The notes under the pieces are model-generated. The model was given only the letters and a program-made list of their open reading frames with translations, was not told the DNA's origin and did no database searches. Positions 34,001 through 42,895 of a stretch of DNA of 64,000 bases are shown here, one piece after another (the stretch's first letter is position 1; each line of letters opens with the position of its first letter). Made by a program: the position numbers and the translations under genes. Origin of the DNA: JBFWWP01 sp050246115 (lineage in GTDB: Bacteria; Planctomycetota; UBA8108; UBA1146; JAJFFE01); NCBI GenBank assembly GCA_050246115.1, contig JBFWWP010000011.1, positions 1-64,000 of the forward strand. The letters run 5' to 3'.

Positions 34001-34367
34001 CCATCGTGAAGAAGCGCAACGCGCCTTCGATCTCGAGCGAGAAGATCATCGCGATGTTCGCGTGCTGCAGGGCTGCGAGGAGCCGGGCCTCGCGTTCGAA
34101 CGCTTCGAGCGCCGCCGGGTTGGACGCGATCGCGTCCGCGAGGACCTTGAGCGCGACGCGGCGTTTGAGGCGCGTGTCTTCCGCGAGGTAGACCACGCCC
34201 ATTCCGCCGCGGCCGAGTTCCCGCTCGATGCGGTAGTTCCCGATCTTCGGCAGCGCCGCCGGCGCCCCGACCACCACGGTCTGGCTCTGCGCGGACTCGA
34301 AGGCGATCGTTTCCCCGCCTTCGTTCTCGGGCGGCGGGCTCGGGCGGCGTGTCGGGTCGTCCTGCAT
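31077..34367 (-). CDS. Ser/Thr kinase fused to a signalling ATPase and TPR domain
   Basis: A 1096-residue cytoplasmic protein with no clear membrane segment. Residues about 43-310 are a Hanks-type kinase: GRGGMGVV, Lys74 in VALKVL, HRDLKPAN at 165-172, DFG at 185-187, MSPEQY. A STAND/AAA-type ATPase follows (SFVGRNALL, P-loop GTGGSGKT at 357-364, then LLLLDSCEPVLDG as Walker B). After that come a winged-helix-like region (SYDHLDSDEQLLLRRLSVFAGG) and about 400 residues of tetratricopeptide repeats with an ANDLAIVERKRGELLSAR-like pattern. The middle and C-terminal parts resemble AfsR/MalT-like regulators, with the kinase where a DNA-binding domain often stands. It probably senses a ligand or partner through the TPRs and signals by phosphorylation. 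Confidence 0.88.
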   Translation of the reverse strand: MQDDPTRRPSPPPENEGGETIAFESAQSQTVVVGAPAALPKIGNYRIERELGRGGMGVVYLAEDTRLKRRVALKVLADAIASNPAALEAFEREARLLAALQHANIAMIFSLEIEGALRFFTMEFVEGINLAARLRAQPLELTEALGIGRQIARALQAAHRRGVVHRDLKPANLAIAEDGQIKILDFGIAAARSECARRLAVTETPGLAGTPGYMSPEQYVDSYSDERVDVWAFGCVLYECLTGRPAFVGDDLATFRRAAELASIDWDRLPSQTPQRVRELLQRCLTPEPDQRLASMGEARRILEEVLSLLTDTPALKQRAKAPGNLPSQASSFVGRNALLTAVGRRVMDTPLVTLTGTGGSGKTRLAIEVATRLADRFPDGVYWVELAPLTEPDRVVGAVATTLGVQEEPGRALVDSLATHLAHRSVLLLLDSCEPVLDGVASLLPRLLRESPKLRVLASSRVRLGVTGEGVQPVAPLTLPPLRSSASLSELAASEAVTLFLERARAVRPGLELSAENATSVAEICRRLDGIPLALELAAARVGVLTLADLERRLVDRFRLLRGGNRNALPHQQTLEATIAWSYDHLDSDEQLLLRRLSVFAGGWSLEAAEQVCASSPLEDWQVLDLLSSLIERSLVEANPVRSAGGECMRYRLLESIREFARLRSQDAGEIPEQWQRHRDYFSGLAERAHQELRGPRQGEWFGTLEGEYDNLRSAIERCVRSGDQLTTAMQMANHLAMFWIVRGHWREGRSLLEDLLEHPAYQAADSIRGRGLCWAGNLAACQGDYDTAQKRVQAGLAIHEQLANEDGIAAALNDLAIVERKRGELLSARGLFERSLELRRRLGDSKGVAVALSNLGLVALEQQDHEAAAGFYDEALRALREVGDQQAVTVCLNSLGSIEFGRGNLAAAAAYYDEALALSRSMGNRRTERNILHNLGLVAQRQGDLPVADRWLRESLDVRLELGDQQGVLLSLLSLSDVALDADDLRTARGLLNEVWKQAPERLESATFATQLAMTTARFAAQQGRFEDSARLIGWARDRQGETATAEALNEAQHPDWQARVRASLEPLRWEALLEEGQGRALKGVSAFLNHPAE

Positions 34368-34422
34368 GCGCGGGCTGATCTCTCTGGCGGTTTCGCTCCA
34401 CGGCTGTGTTCGGTGAGTCCTC

Positions 34423-34450
34423 AGTATAGGACCCGGTGGGAAGTGGACAA
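34423..34450 (-). promoter_or_regulatory. Sigma-70-like promoter of the kinase-ATPase gene
   Basis: On the minus strand, TTGTCC at 34450-34445 and TATACT at 34428-34423 are separated by 16 bases. This would start the transcript near 34416, about 50 bases before the ATG at 34367. Identified by eye from consensus. Confidence 0.5.
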
Positions 34451-34729
34451 GCGGACGGTCGCCCCGAGGTGCCCCAAGAGGGCGATCGGAGCCCTGACCG
34501 CCGGCGTCCTCGAGCCTTCGGGCGGCGAATCCCGACTCGCCGAGTCGCAGACCGGACCCGGCCCGAACTCGCGCACCACGCGCCCACTTCGGGAGAGTCC
34601 TCGAACCGCCGCGTTCGCGAGCACGGCGAACCCCTGCCTTGCGGCGGCAGCCGAAGGCGAGCGCACGTCGTGGGCCGAGGGTGGCGCAGTCAGCGCGCAC
34701 GACGCTTCGTTGGGGCTTCGTGAACGAAC

Positions 34730-34765
34730 CGAGGTCCCGAGCCAGTGTGTTGGCTCGGGACCTCG
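34730..34765. terminator. Perfect 15-bp hairpin
   Basis: Arms GAGGTCCCGAGCCA (34731-34744) and TGGCTCGGGACCTC (34751-34764), extended by one more C-G pair, around a six-base GTGTGT loop. It lies about 275 bases beyond the stop of the leftward gene at 35039. No T tract. It is stable enough to act as a terminator or as an RNA 3' end. Confidence 0.5.
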
Positions 34766-34781
34766 AGGGCTTGCTTTGGGT

Positions 34782-34862
34782 CGAGTGCCTTGTCAGGTAA
34801 CGTTGGCCCGCGATGGTCGTTGCCTCGAACATCGCGGCCAACGTTACCTGACAAGGCACTCG
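34782..34862. repeat. 27-bp perfect inverted repeat
   Basis: Arms 34782-34808 and 34836-34862 are exact reverse complements over 27 bases (starting CGAGTGCCTTGTCAGG), enclosing a 27-base loop that has its own 6-bp stem (GCGATG/CATCGC). The whole folds as one long hairpin. Such a perfect arm is unlikely by chance; it may be a mobile palindromic repeat or a strong terminator. Confidence 0.7.
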
Positions 34863-35038
34863 CCCGCATTATTCGTGAGCGCTCGGCTGCGGAGGACCGA
34901 AGTCTCGCTCTGGCTTCGTCATAGCAGCGAATTCGATCCTCAATGACCAAACACAGGTCACCTCCGGTCGACTTCGCTGCTCTTCCTTGCAGAACAAGAC
35001 TCAGGCCTCCTCGCATCAAGCTTCATGAATGATGCGGG

Positions 35039-35863
35039 CTAGGAACCAGGCTCGGGGGCTGGCGCCTTGGCCGGGCCGGCGACCTCGTCGTCGAACTTGT
35101 AGTTCGAGAACTCCACGTCGATCTTGTTGATGAGTTGCTCGCCCATCTTGACTTCGGCCTTGTAGCTCTGCCACACGTGGCGCGTGCCCGCCTGGGTGAA
35201 CGTGTAGCTCATGCGCGACTCGACCGGGCCCATGGGGCTCGTCAGGTTGGTCACGATCTGGCCGAGGGCAAACTTCCCTTCGATCTCGACATAGCTGAGA
35301 GTCGCGGTGCCGGGCGTGGGCATGGACGGGGCCTGCAGCTCGATCGTCGTTGGCAGGCCGCGCTCGTCGAACACCAGCTTGGTGAAGCCCTGGGCACTCT
35401 TACCGTCGACCAAGACCACGGGCTTGCCGTTCTCTTCGACGGCCCTCAGCGTGCAATTCGCGAACTGCTCGCGCCAGGGGCTACCCGCGAACATGCCATC
35501 CATCATGGCGCTACGCAGGCCAACTTGGTTGAACTTCGCTTGCAGCGCGGGATCTGCGAAGTTCATTTCGCTACTCTTGCCGTCCCACGAGTACACGAAA
35601 GTCCCGGTCATGGGCTGAGGAGCCATCATGCCGCTGAGGGTCGCCTTCCCGTCGCAGCTCGCTTGCTTCACTGGGGGCTCGTAGTGCAGGCTGTCCCACC
35701 GGTCGAGTAGCTCAACCGACTTCGCGTCGACGGCGGGCGCGGGTTGCGGGAAGTCTTTGGGAACTACCGGCGCTCGAGGGCGACTCTCTTGCGCAAGGGC
35801 GACGCCGGTGCACGCGACGACCACCGCGAGGTGCAGGAGGAGCGGAGCTCGGAACGTGTTCAT
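35039..35863 (-). CDS. Secreted protein of unknown function
   Basis: 274 residues with a signal peptide (LLLHLAVVVACTGVALAQ). The mature part starts with a Pro-rich linker (RPRAPVVPKDFPQPAPAVDA) and then alternates beta-strand-like stretches (GTFVYSWDGKSSEMNF, ATLSYVEIEGKFALGQIVTN), ending in a short Pro/Ala-rich tail. I recognise no domain; the pattern is compatible with a small periplasmic beta protein, possibly lipid-binding. ATG at 35863 has AAGGAG nine bases upstream. It stands alone between two spacers. Confidence 0.75.
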   Translation of the reverse strand: MNTFRAPLLLHLAVVVACTGVALAQESRPRAPVVPKDFPQPAPAVDAKSVELLDRWDSLHYEPPVKQASCDGKATLSGMMAPQPMTGTFVYSWDGKSSEMNFADPALQAKFNQVGLRSAMMDGMFAGSPWREQFANCTLRAVEENGKPVVLVDGKSAQGFTKLVFDERGLPTTIELQAPSMPTPGTATLSYVEIEGKFALGQIVTNLTSPMGPVESRMSYTFTQAGTRHVWQSYKAEVKMGEQLINKIDVEFSNYKFDDEVAGPAKAPAPEPGS

Positions 35864-36190
35864 GAAGTGATTCTCCTTCGGGTTCGTGTGTCTTCCTGTA
35901 GGTCTGGGTCGGGCAACTCGCCGGCATTGGGGTTGGCGGGCGCAGACCCGGCGCTGACGCAGCCGCAGGCTCGCGACTTCGCCTGTAGGCCTGAACGCGC
36001 GATCCCAAGTCCGCGGGTGAGGCACTCTCGCTCTCGCTGAGCGAGGTGTTCCACCGCGGGCGTTCTAACCGATGGACCCGCGCCCCGAAAGCCGCGCTTC
36101 GCCCACCTTGCGAAGGTCCCCTCGACCGGCACCTCGGGGCGTGGATTTCCCAAGGGGTGGGACGGCGTGGGGTCTCGGGCCCGTGGGGCT
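35864..36190. other. Intergenic, no gene seen
   Basis: A 327-base spacer between two leftward genes. It contains the ribosome site of the secreted protein and two imperfect direct repeats around CCTGTAGG (about 35894 and 35979). No RNA or further gene recognised. Confidence 0.4.
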
Positions 36191-36736
36191 TCAGGACGGG
36201 GGCTGCCGCCAGTGCGGTTTCGGATCCGCGTTGGCGGCGACCGAGCCACCGCGAGGAATGCTGAGCGACCGCCAATCTTCACCGACCAAATCGCGACAGC
36301 GTTGCACGATCTGACCGACATGATACGCGTAGTGGGTGAGCTGGCGTTGGATCGCGGACCACACGGTGTGCGGTTCGCCGCGGATCGTGACCACGCGCGC
36401 GAGATCCGCCGCGCGGAGCGGGGCGAGCGCCTCGAAGAGGCAGCTCCATCCGTGTTCCCACTGAGCTGCGAGGCGCTCGCGCGTGTCGTCCGGCGCGAGT
36501 TCGAACTCAGCATCGCGGTTGCGATCCGGCTTCTCGCCATCCTCGCTCGAGAACCGGGTCCACCGCGAACGCATGTTGCCCGCGAGGTGCTTGTACTGAA
36601 TCGCCAGGCTGTTTGCACTCGCGTGCGACGTGGTGAAGAACTGCTCGACGCGGGTTTGGGCCACTGCGCGTTCGGCAAGGCCCTTGAGTCGGTTGAACTC
36701 GCGCCGGGCGTCGTCCAGGTAGTCGTCGCCGTTCAC
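36191..36736 (-). CDS. DinB-superfamily protein, DUF1572
   Basis: 181 residues of the DinB/DUF1572 four-helix-bundle family: DARREFNRLKGLAERAVAQ at the N-terminus, an NSLAIQYKHLAGNMRSRWTR helix with a conserved His, and the family's hallmark block TIRGEPHTVWSAIQRQLTHY followed by AYHVGQIV near the C-terminus. The three His residues are the expected metal ligands. Members are thought to be metal-dependent, often thiol-related, enzymes; the reaction is unknown. The GTG at 36736 fits the family's N-terminus and has AAAGG eight bases upstream. Confidence 0.85.
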   Translation of the reverse strand: MNGDDYLDDARREFNRLKGLAERAVAQTRVEQFFTTSHASANSLAIQYKHLAGNMRSRWTRFSSEDGEKPDRNRDAEFELAPDDTRERLAAQWEHGWSCLFEALAPLRAADLARVVTIRGEPHTVWSAIQRQLTHYAYHVGQIVQRCRDLVGEDWRSLSIPRGGSVAANADPKPHWRQPPS

Positions 36737-36986
36737 TGGGGTGCCTTTCGTGTCGCGCTCGAGTCCATCGTCGGAGTCGGCGCGTATCCGCTCTTCACGA
36801 TCCCGGAACTGGACGCGTTGCCGGTGCCCGGTCGCGCTGAACCCGACCGATTCCCGAGCGTCTGGGTTGGGCTCGGCTCCGAATGACGCGCGCGCGAGCG
36901 TGGCCCGCGATGAGGACGCCGGGGATGGTAGCCGGGACGCGTCCGCGACGCGAGCGCTGGCCGGATCGCGCCAGACTCGACCGCCC

Positions 36987-37811
36987 TCAGATGGTCGGTC
37001 GGTGGCAGCGAGCGACGAGGAAGATGCCCGGGGCCGTCCGCGCGTGGAATGCATCGTGGAGTCGAAGACGCCAGGACGTGATGAGGGCGCGGACGAAGCC
37101 GTAGCGAAAGCCCCGGTGAAGTGCCCGGACGAACTCGCGCCCGGCGAAGCGGCTGCGGAAGATGGAGTGGATCTCGTCGACCACGAACCCGGCGCGCGTC
37201 AGGCACTCTCGCAGAGTGTCCGCCGTGAAGTACTGATGGACGAAGTGTTGGCGCCGATGCTCCTCGATGACGACTGGGTCCGTGAGCGTCGCAAGGGAGT
37301 CGGCCGACAGGAGGAGCTGGCCCCCTGGCGCGAGCAGGCTTCGGAGTGTGCGTAGCACGGAGTCGCAATCGGGGATGTGTTCGATCACGCAGAAGCTGAA
37401 CACCTTGTCGAACGAGGCTGGAGCGAGAGGGAGGTCTTGCACGCGACCGCCGTAGAAGGAGGCATTCACCTCGCCGGCGAAGGCCACGGCCTGGTCGCGC
37501 GCCCGCGCGATCACGGTTTCGTCGATATCGACTCCAACGATCTCACGACAACGCGACCCGAGGACGAGGGTCTGATGCCCGATCCCGCACCCGAGGTCGA
37601 GGATTCGGTCCGTAGGCGCGATCGCGACTTTCCGCAGGACCGCGTCGAACTCGACCGTCTTGAACGGCATGCGTTGGCTGGTGACGTGCGGATACAGTCG
37701 CAGCGCGATGCATGCCCGTCGCAGCGCCCGTCGCCAGAGGCCTCGGCGCGGGCGGGGGAGCGGCGGAGCGGGTCGGCGACCGATCGTGCGGCCATGAGGC
37801 GAGGTCGTCAT
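36987..37811 (-). CDS. Class I SAM-dependent methyltransferase
   Basis: 274 residues. Motif I ILDLGCGIGHQ, acidic residue of motif II in VGVDIDE, and the FSFCVIEHIPD segment with LLAPGGQLLLSAD define a UbiE/Methyltransf_11-type fold. The first about 50 residues are Arg-rich with a short amphipathic stretch, possibly membrane-associating. The substrate cannot be inferred. ATG at 37811; only a weak GAAGA ribosome site. Divergent from the TPR lipoprotein gene. Confidence 0.8.
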   Translation of the reverse strand: MTTSPHGRTIGRRPAPPLPRPRRGLWRRALRRACIALRLYPHVTSQRMPFKTVEFDAVLRKVAIAPTDRILDLGCGIGHQTLVLGSRCREIVGVDIDETVIARARDQAVAFAGEVNASFYGGRVQDLPLAPASFDKVFSFCVIEHIPDCDSVLRTLRSLLAPGGQLLLSADSLATLTDPVVIEEHRRQHFVHQYFTADTLRECLTRAGFVVDEIHSIFRSRFAGREFVRALHRGFRYGFVRALITSWRLRLHDAFHARTAPGIFLVARCHRPTI

Positions 37812-37969
37812 AGGTTGTTCTTCGGTCGGCGGCGCCGGGCCCCGGAGCCGGGAGTTGGCGGAAGCCGGGGTTCGGCGGCGGCGACAGGCTGGTACCGCCG
37901 CCACGAGGGGGCTCTCCGAAAGTCCGGTTTCGAGGCCGGGGATCGGCATCGCGAGGGGGCGAGGGTTGC

Positions 37970-37997
37970 TTGTTCGGGCGCGGGTCGCGGCTATGAT
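37970..37997 (+). promoter_or_regulatory. Sigma-70-like promoter of the TPR lipoprotein gene
   Basis: TTGTTC at 37970-37975 and TATGAT at 37992-37997 with a 16-base spacer, about 73 bases before the ATG at 38071. One of the better consensus matches in the window. Confidence 0.5.
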
Positions 37998-38070
37998 GCC
38001 GACAGCCGCCGCTCCCGGTCGGGAGTCTTGGGCGCGCGATGAATCCACCAAGAAGAGCCGGAGAAACGAC

Positions 38071-39666
38071 ATGGTCCGAGCAAGAGTAGGGATGCTGAGC
38101 CTGATCCTGGCGTTGGGAACCTCGAGTCTCTTCGCGACCTGCGGAGGGGGCGGGGGTGGGGGTGGCGGTAGCCAGTCCGCGTACCAGACGACCTGGTCGG
38201 AGTACGACGCCGCCTATGCGCAGGCCAAGGAAAAGTCGCTCGGCGTGCTCTTGTACTTCGAGCGCGAACAGGACGGGGAGCACTCGCTGTTCGCCTCCAA
38301 GCCCATCGCCGACCAATCCAAGGACACGCCGATGGTGAAGGTCGCTGGGGAGCATCTCGACAAGTTGCGCGGCGAGTTCGGTGCGCCGAAGGACAAGCAC
38401 GTGTTGGTGGTCACGGACTGGCATGGCAATCGCATCGCCACGTACACCGCCGAACGGAAGACGACCAGCTTGGACATCAAACCGCTGATGGCGGCGATCG
38501 CGAGCGCCAAGAAGTTCTTCGCCAAGGTCGAAAAGGACGCCAAGGACTTCTACAAGAAGGGCATGACCCAGTTCGACAAGAAGAAGTGGGGCCCCGCCGC
38601 CAAGGAGTTCGTCAAAGTAGCGGCCTTCAAAGGAGTGGAGGAGGCGGGCCAAGCCGGCGAGCGTCTGGAGGCAATCCAGGAGACGGGCACCAAAGAGATC
38701 GCAGCCATTCTCGCCGAGACCGACACCGACGTCGGCGCCAAGGTCGTCGCGCTCACGAAGCTCACGAAGGAGTACAAGGGGACCAACGTCGAGCCGTTGG
38801 CCGAAGACGAGATCGCCAAACTCAAGGGCGACAAGAAGGCTCAGAACACGGTGCCCTACGACGCCGCGATGCTGTTGGCGGAGTGGCGGGCGGAGTTCGA
38901 GTTCGAGGCCATCGATGTGGCGGCCATCGACCGGAGTCTGCGGTTGCAGCAGAAGGTCTTCGAGGGCGCCCTCGCCGAACGGATGCACGAGTACGATCGT
39001 GCGCTCGCGTCGTACGAAGCCGCATTGACGTTCGACCCGTCGGACTGTGTTGCGCGACGCTATCTGGGCGAGTACCACCGCCACCACACCGGCGACTGGG
39101 CCCTGGCTCGGGAACACTTCGATCGCATCGTCGCCGACCCGCGGGCCGATCGCTATTCCCGTGCCATCGCGCTCCACGGAATCGGCAAGATGACGATTCA
39201 CGGCGGCGAGTTCCAGCGGGGCGTCGCCATCATCGAACAGTCCGTCGATGTCTTCCCGACTCAGCTCGCGTATCGCAACCTTGCCGTGTACTGGCACTCG
39301 GAAGGCGAGTTCGAGAAAGCACTCGCGTACGTCCGGCAGGCGGTCGCGCTGGCGCCGACCGATCCTTACACGCGGGTCTTCGAGGCGGTCTACCTCGCGT
39401 TCGGTGGGGACCACGAGCTGGCGCTGAGGCAGGTGGCGGAAACCCCGTTCGACTTGTCGATGTCCTACAACGTGGCTTGCATCTACTCCGCGATGCGGGA
39501 CAAGGAGCGCACGCTGCGACTCCTCGAGCAGCACTTCCAGGAGTACGAGTTCACGGATCGGGTCCGCGCGAAGGAAATGTGGGAGGCACGGACCGATATC
39601 AACTTCAAGTGGCTCCTCGAAGACCCAGACTTCCGACGAATCACCCACCTCGCGCAGGAAGGCTGA
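38071..39666 (+). CDS. TPR-containing exported protein, probable lipoprotein
   Basis: 531 residues. The N-terminal signal (MLSLILALGTSSLFATC) is followed by nine glycines, a polyglycine tether like that of the PPC lipoprotein. The Cys is preceded by Thr, so lipidation is likely but not certain. Residues about 35-140 resemble a thioredoxin-fold segment (LGVLLYFEREQDGE, HVLVVTDWHGN) without a CxxC. The rest is helical with TPR units such as EYDRALASYEAALTFDPSD and EFEKALAYVRQAVALAPTD. GGAG lies seven bases before the ATG. Function unknown; probably a periplasmic scaffold. Confidence 0.8.
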   Translation: MVRARVGMLSLILALGTSSLFATCGGGGGGGGGSQSAYQTTWSEYDAAYAQAKEKSLGVLLYFEREQDGEHSLFASKPIADQSKDTPMVKVAGEHLDKLRGEFGAPKDKHVLVVTDWHGNRIATYTAERKTTSLDIKPLMAAIASAKKFFAKVEKDAKDFYKKGMTQFDKKKWGPAAKEFVKVAAFKGVEEAGQAGERLEAIQETGTKEIAAILAETDTDVGAKVVALTKLTKEYKGTNVEPLAEDEIAKLKGDKKAQNTVPYDAAMLLAEWRAEFEFEAIDVAAIDRSLRLQQKVFEGALAERMHEYDRALASYEAALTFDPSDCVARRYLGEYHRHHTGDWALAREHFDRIVADPRADRYSRAIALHGIGKMTIHGGEFQRGVAIIEQSVDVFPTQLAYRNLAVYWHSEGEFEKALAYVRQAVALAPTDPYTRVFEAVYLAFGGDHELALRQVAETPFDLSMSYNVACIYSAMRDKERTLRLLEQHFQEYEFTDRVRAKEMWEARTDINFKWLLEDPDFRRITHLAQEG

Positions 39667-39688
39667 GCGTAGGCGGGTGTGGCACGGG

Positions 39689-39750
39689 ACTAGGCCCAAG
39701 ACAAAGCGCGGTACTGCCTCGCGCGGTACTGCGCTTGTCTTGGGCCTAGT
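39689..39750. repeat. Palindromic intergenic repeat, family 2 copy a
   Basis: Arms ACTAGGCCCAAGACAA (39689-39704) and TTGTCTTGGGCCTAGT (39735-39750) are perfect complements. The interior contains a 12-base direct repeat GCGCGGTACTGC (39706 and 39721). It follows the TPR gene by 22 bases and may end its transcript. Related to the palindrome at 41347-41388. Confidence 0.65.
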
Positions 39751-39832
39751 GGGCCCGTACACGGACTCAGCGGAGCGGTATGCTGACTCGGATGATCGGG
39801 CAGTCTTCGGATCGAGTTCGGTGCGCGAGGTC

Positions 39833-39940
39833 GAGTACGAGTACGAGTACGAGTACGAGTACGGGGACGGGGACGGGGACGGGGACGGGGACGGGGACGG
39901 GGACGGGGACGGGGACGGGGACGGGGACGGGGACGGGGAG
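39833..39940. repeat. Hexanucleotide tandem array
   Basis: Eighteen consecutive six-base units: five GAGTAC, twelve GGGGAC, one GGGGAG. Frames through it encode only dipeptide repeats (Glu-Tyr then Gly-Asp on the plus strand) and have no ribosome site, so it is read as intergenic. A GGCCGCAAGCGGCC palindrome follows at 39967-39980. Confidence 0.85.
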
Positions 39941-40041
39941 AGATCGAACAAGCCGTTGCACTTGATGGCCGCAAGCGGCCGCAGGTGAACGCCGAGACGA
40001 TTGGGGACTCGGGGAGCGAGCGCGCACGACCGCGTTCGCTG

Positions 40042-41058
40042 TCACCCGATTTCGTGCCCGCCCTTGCCGAAGGTACCACTGAGGGTTTGGCTGGTGGCCA
40101 GCAGCTTGAATCCGGCGCCGAGATACGTTCTCGCCGAGGCGATGTTCGCGGCTTGGGTGTTGATCTCCACCACGGCGCATCCGTGTTCATGGGCCCAGGC
40201 CACGGCGTGCTCGGCGAGCCGGCGCGCCCACCCGCGTCCGCGGATCTCTTGATGGATCGCACCCAGACCAGGGACGCACAGTCGCAGACGGCCGATGGTC
40301 TGGCGTGCGAGCGTCAGGAACCCCAGGGCTTCGCCGCGGCCCGCGGGGGTCGATCGAGCCACGACGAGGACCGCTTCGGCGGCCGCTCCGCTCACCGAGT
40401 TCCGCACCCACTCCCGATGGGCCTCGTCGGCGCGCGCACCGTCGAGAAAGGGGTCGGCGTGAAACCGATCGACCGTGAATGCGGTGCCGGCCAAGGACGC
40501 GAGAGCGGGTAGGTCCTCGGCGGTCGCGAACCGAACTTCGAAGTCCCGCGCCGGTTCCGTGAGCACCGTGGGTTTCGTCGGCCGGGTCAACGTCAGCAGG
40601 GTGTCGACGGTCCGGAAGCCGCACGTCTCGAGCGTTTGGATCGCCCGCGGGCAACTCGTCGGGAGTCGACACGTGAGGTGCTCGATCCCGAGTTCCTGAG
40701 CGCGAGCGATCCCTGCCGTCAGCAGGGCGGTTCGCAGACCGAACTCGCGCGAATCGTCGGCGGTCAGGAACAGCGAGAACTCGCCCATGCTCCGTCCGAA
40801 GACTTCGCTCTCCCAAGGCTTGCTGCGGAGGCCCAGGATCCCGACCCAAGTCGAGCCAGCCGCGAGTGCCAGCACCTCGTCGGCGACCGCAAGTTGATTC
40901 GCGATCCACCCCGGCGCGAGCGCCGCCAGTTCCTCCGAGCTGAAGTAGCAGGCGCGGAAGCCGAGCGGGCTCGGAGCCAGTCCCACGGCCTGTTGAGGTA
41001 TGAACTCGTGCTCATGCGGAAGCAGGCGTACGACGTGGAGAGGGGGGAGCGAGGCCAA
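40042..41058 (-). CDS. GNAT-family N-acetyltransferase
   Basis: 338 residues with two GNAT-like halves. The C-terminal one carries the acetyl-CoA binding motif (RGRGWARRLAEHAVAWAHEH) followed by NTQAANIASARTYLGAGFK. The N-terminal half (GILGLRSKPWESEVFGRSMG, SREFGLRTALLTAGI) is degenerate, as in WecD-like or paired GNAT enzymes. It acetylates an unknown amine in the cytoplasm. The start is taken as TTG at 41058, with AAAGG eight bases upstream; no ATG lies nearby in frame. Singleton. Confidence 0.75.
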   Translation of the reverse strand: MASLPPLHVVRLLPHEHEFIPQQAVGLAPSPLGFRACYFSSEELAALAPGWIANQLAVADEVLALAAGSTWVGILGLRSKPWESEVFGRSMGEFSLFLTADDSREFGLRTALLTAGIARAQELGIEHLTCRLPTSCPRAIQTLETCGFRTVDTLLTLTRPTKPTVLTEPARDFEVRFATAEDLPALASLAGTAFTVDRFHADPFLDGARADEAHREWVRNSVSGAAAEAVLVVARSTPAGRGEALGFLTLARQTIGRLRLCVPGLGAIHQEIRGRGWARRLAEHAVAWAHEHGCAVVEINTQAANIASARTYLGAGFKLLATSQTLSGTFGKGGHEIG

Positions 41059-41225
41059 GTGGATTGCCTTTGTCCGGGGAAGTGAACTCGCGAGCCTTGC
41101 TCGCGCTCGAGCGGGCGATGCTAGTCACAAATCGAGCGCATTCACAAGCAACTTAACGCTACGAGCCGAGAGAGGGGACTCTACGCCCTCGCCCGCCGAG
41201 CACACCCGATCCTGCCCGAGCCGGC

Positions 41226-41325
41226 NNNNNNNNNNNNNNNNNNNNNNNNNNNNNNNNNNNNNNNNNNNNNNNNNNNNNNNNNNNNNNNNNNNNNNNNNNN
41301 NNNNNNNNNNNNNNNNNNNNNNNNN
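41226..41325. other. Assembly gap (100 N)
   Basis: Exactly one hundred N, the usual placeholder for a scaffold gap of unknown length. Sequence or a gene may be missing here; the spacer 41059-41428 around it contains no recognisable gene apart from a palindromic repeat. Confidence 0.99.
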
Positions 41326-41346
41326 ACTCGTGGAGAGTGGTCGACG

Positions 41347-41388
41347 CTAGACCCAAATCAAGCGCGCACGCGCTTGACTTGGGGCTAG
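41347..41388. repeat. Palindromic intergenic repeat, family 2 copy b
   Basis: Arms begin CTAGACCCAAATCAAGCGCG on the left and match the right arm's complement in 18 of 20 positions. The arm sequence (CTAG, CCCAAG, TCAAGCGCG) corresponds to the one at 39689-39750. It lies 41 bases beyond the stop of the histidine kinase gene and 22 bases from the assembly gap. Confidence 0.6.
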
Positions 41389-41428
41389 ACCAGCCCTGAC
41401 TGCTCGGTGAGCGTGCGCGACCTGTGGG

Positions 41429-42891
<1,463 letters not shown>

Positions 42892-42895
<4 letters not shown>

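Larger units (their letters stand above)
34368..35038. other. Long noncoding spacer with two large hairpins
   Basis: 671 bases with no credible gene; open frames here are Arg/Pro-rich and lack ribosome sites. It holds the promoter of the leftward kinase gene and two very strong inverted repeats downstream of the leftward gene ending at 35039. Confidence 0.5.

Noticed and set aside
36733..37368. Leftward open frame overlapping the methyltransferase gene
   Set aside because: It is another frame of the same region; the methyltransferase motifs are in the frame 36987-37811.
39833..39940. CRISPR array or a coding dipeptide-repeat protein
   Set aside because: Units are six bases without spacers, and the frames through it have no ribosome site or conserved flanking domain.
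41000..41356. Open frames running through the N block
   Set aside because: Unknown bases cannot support a coding call; the frames exist only because N codons are not stops.
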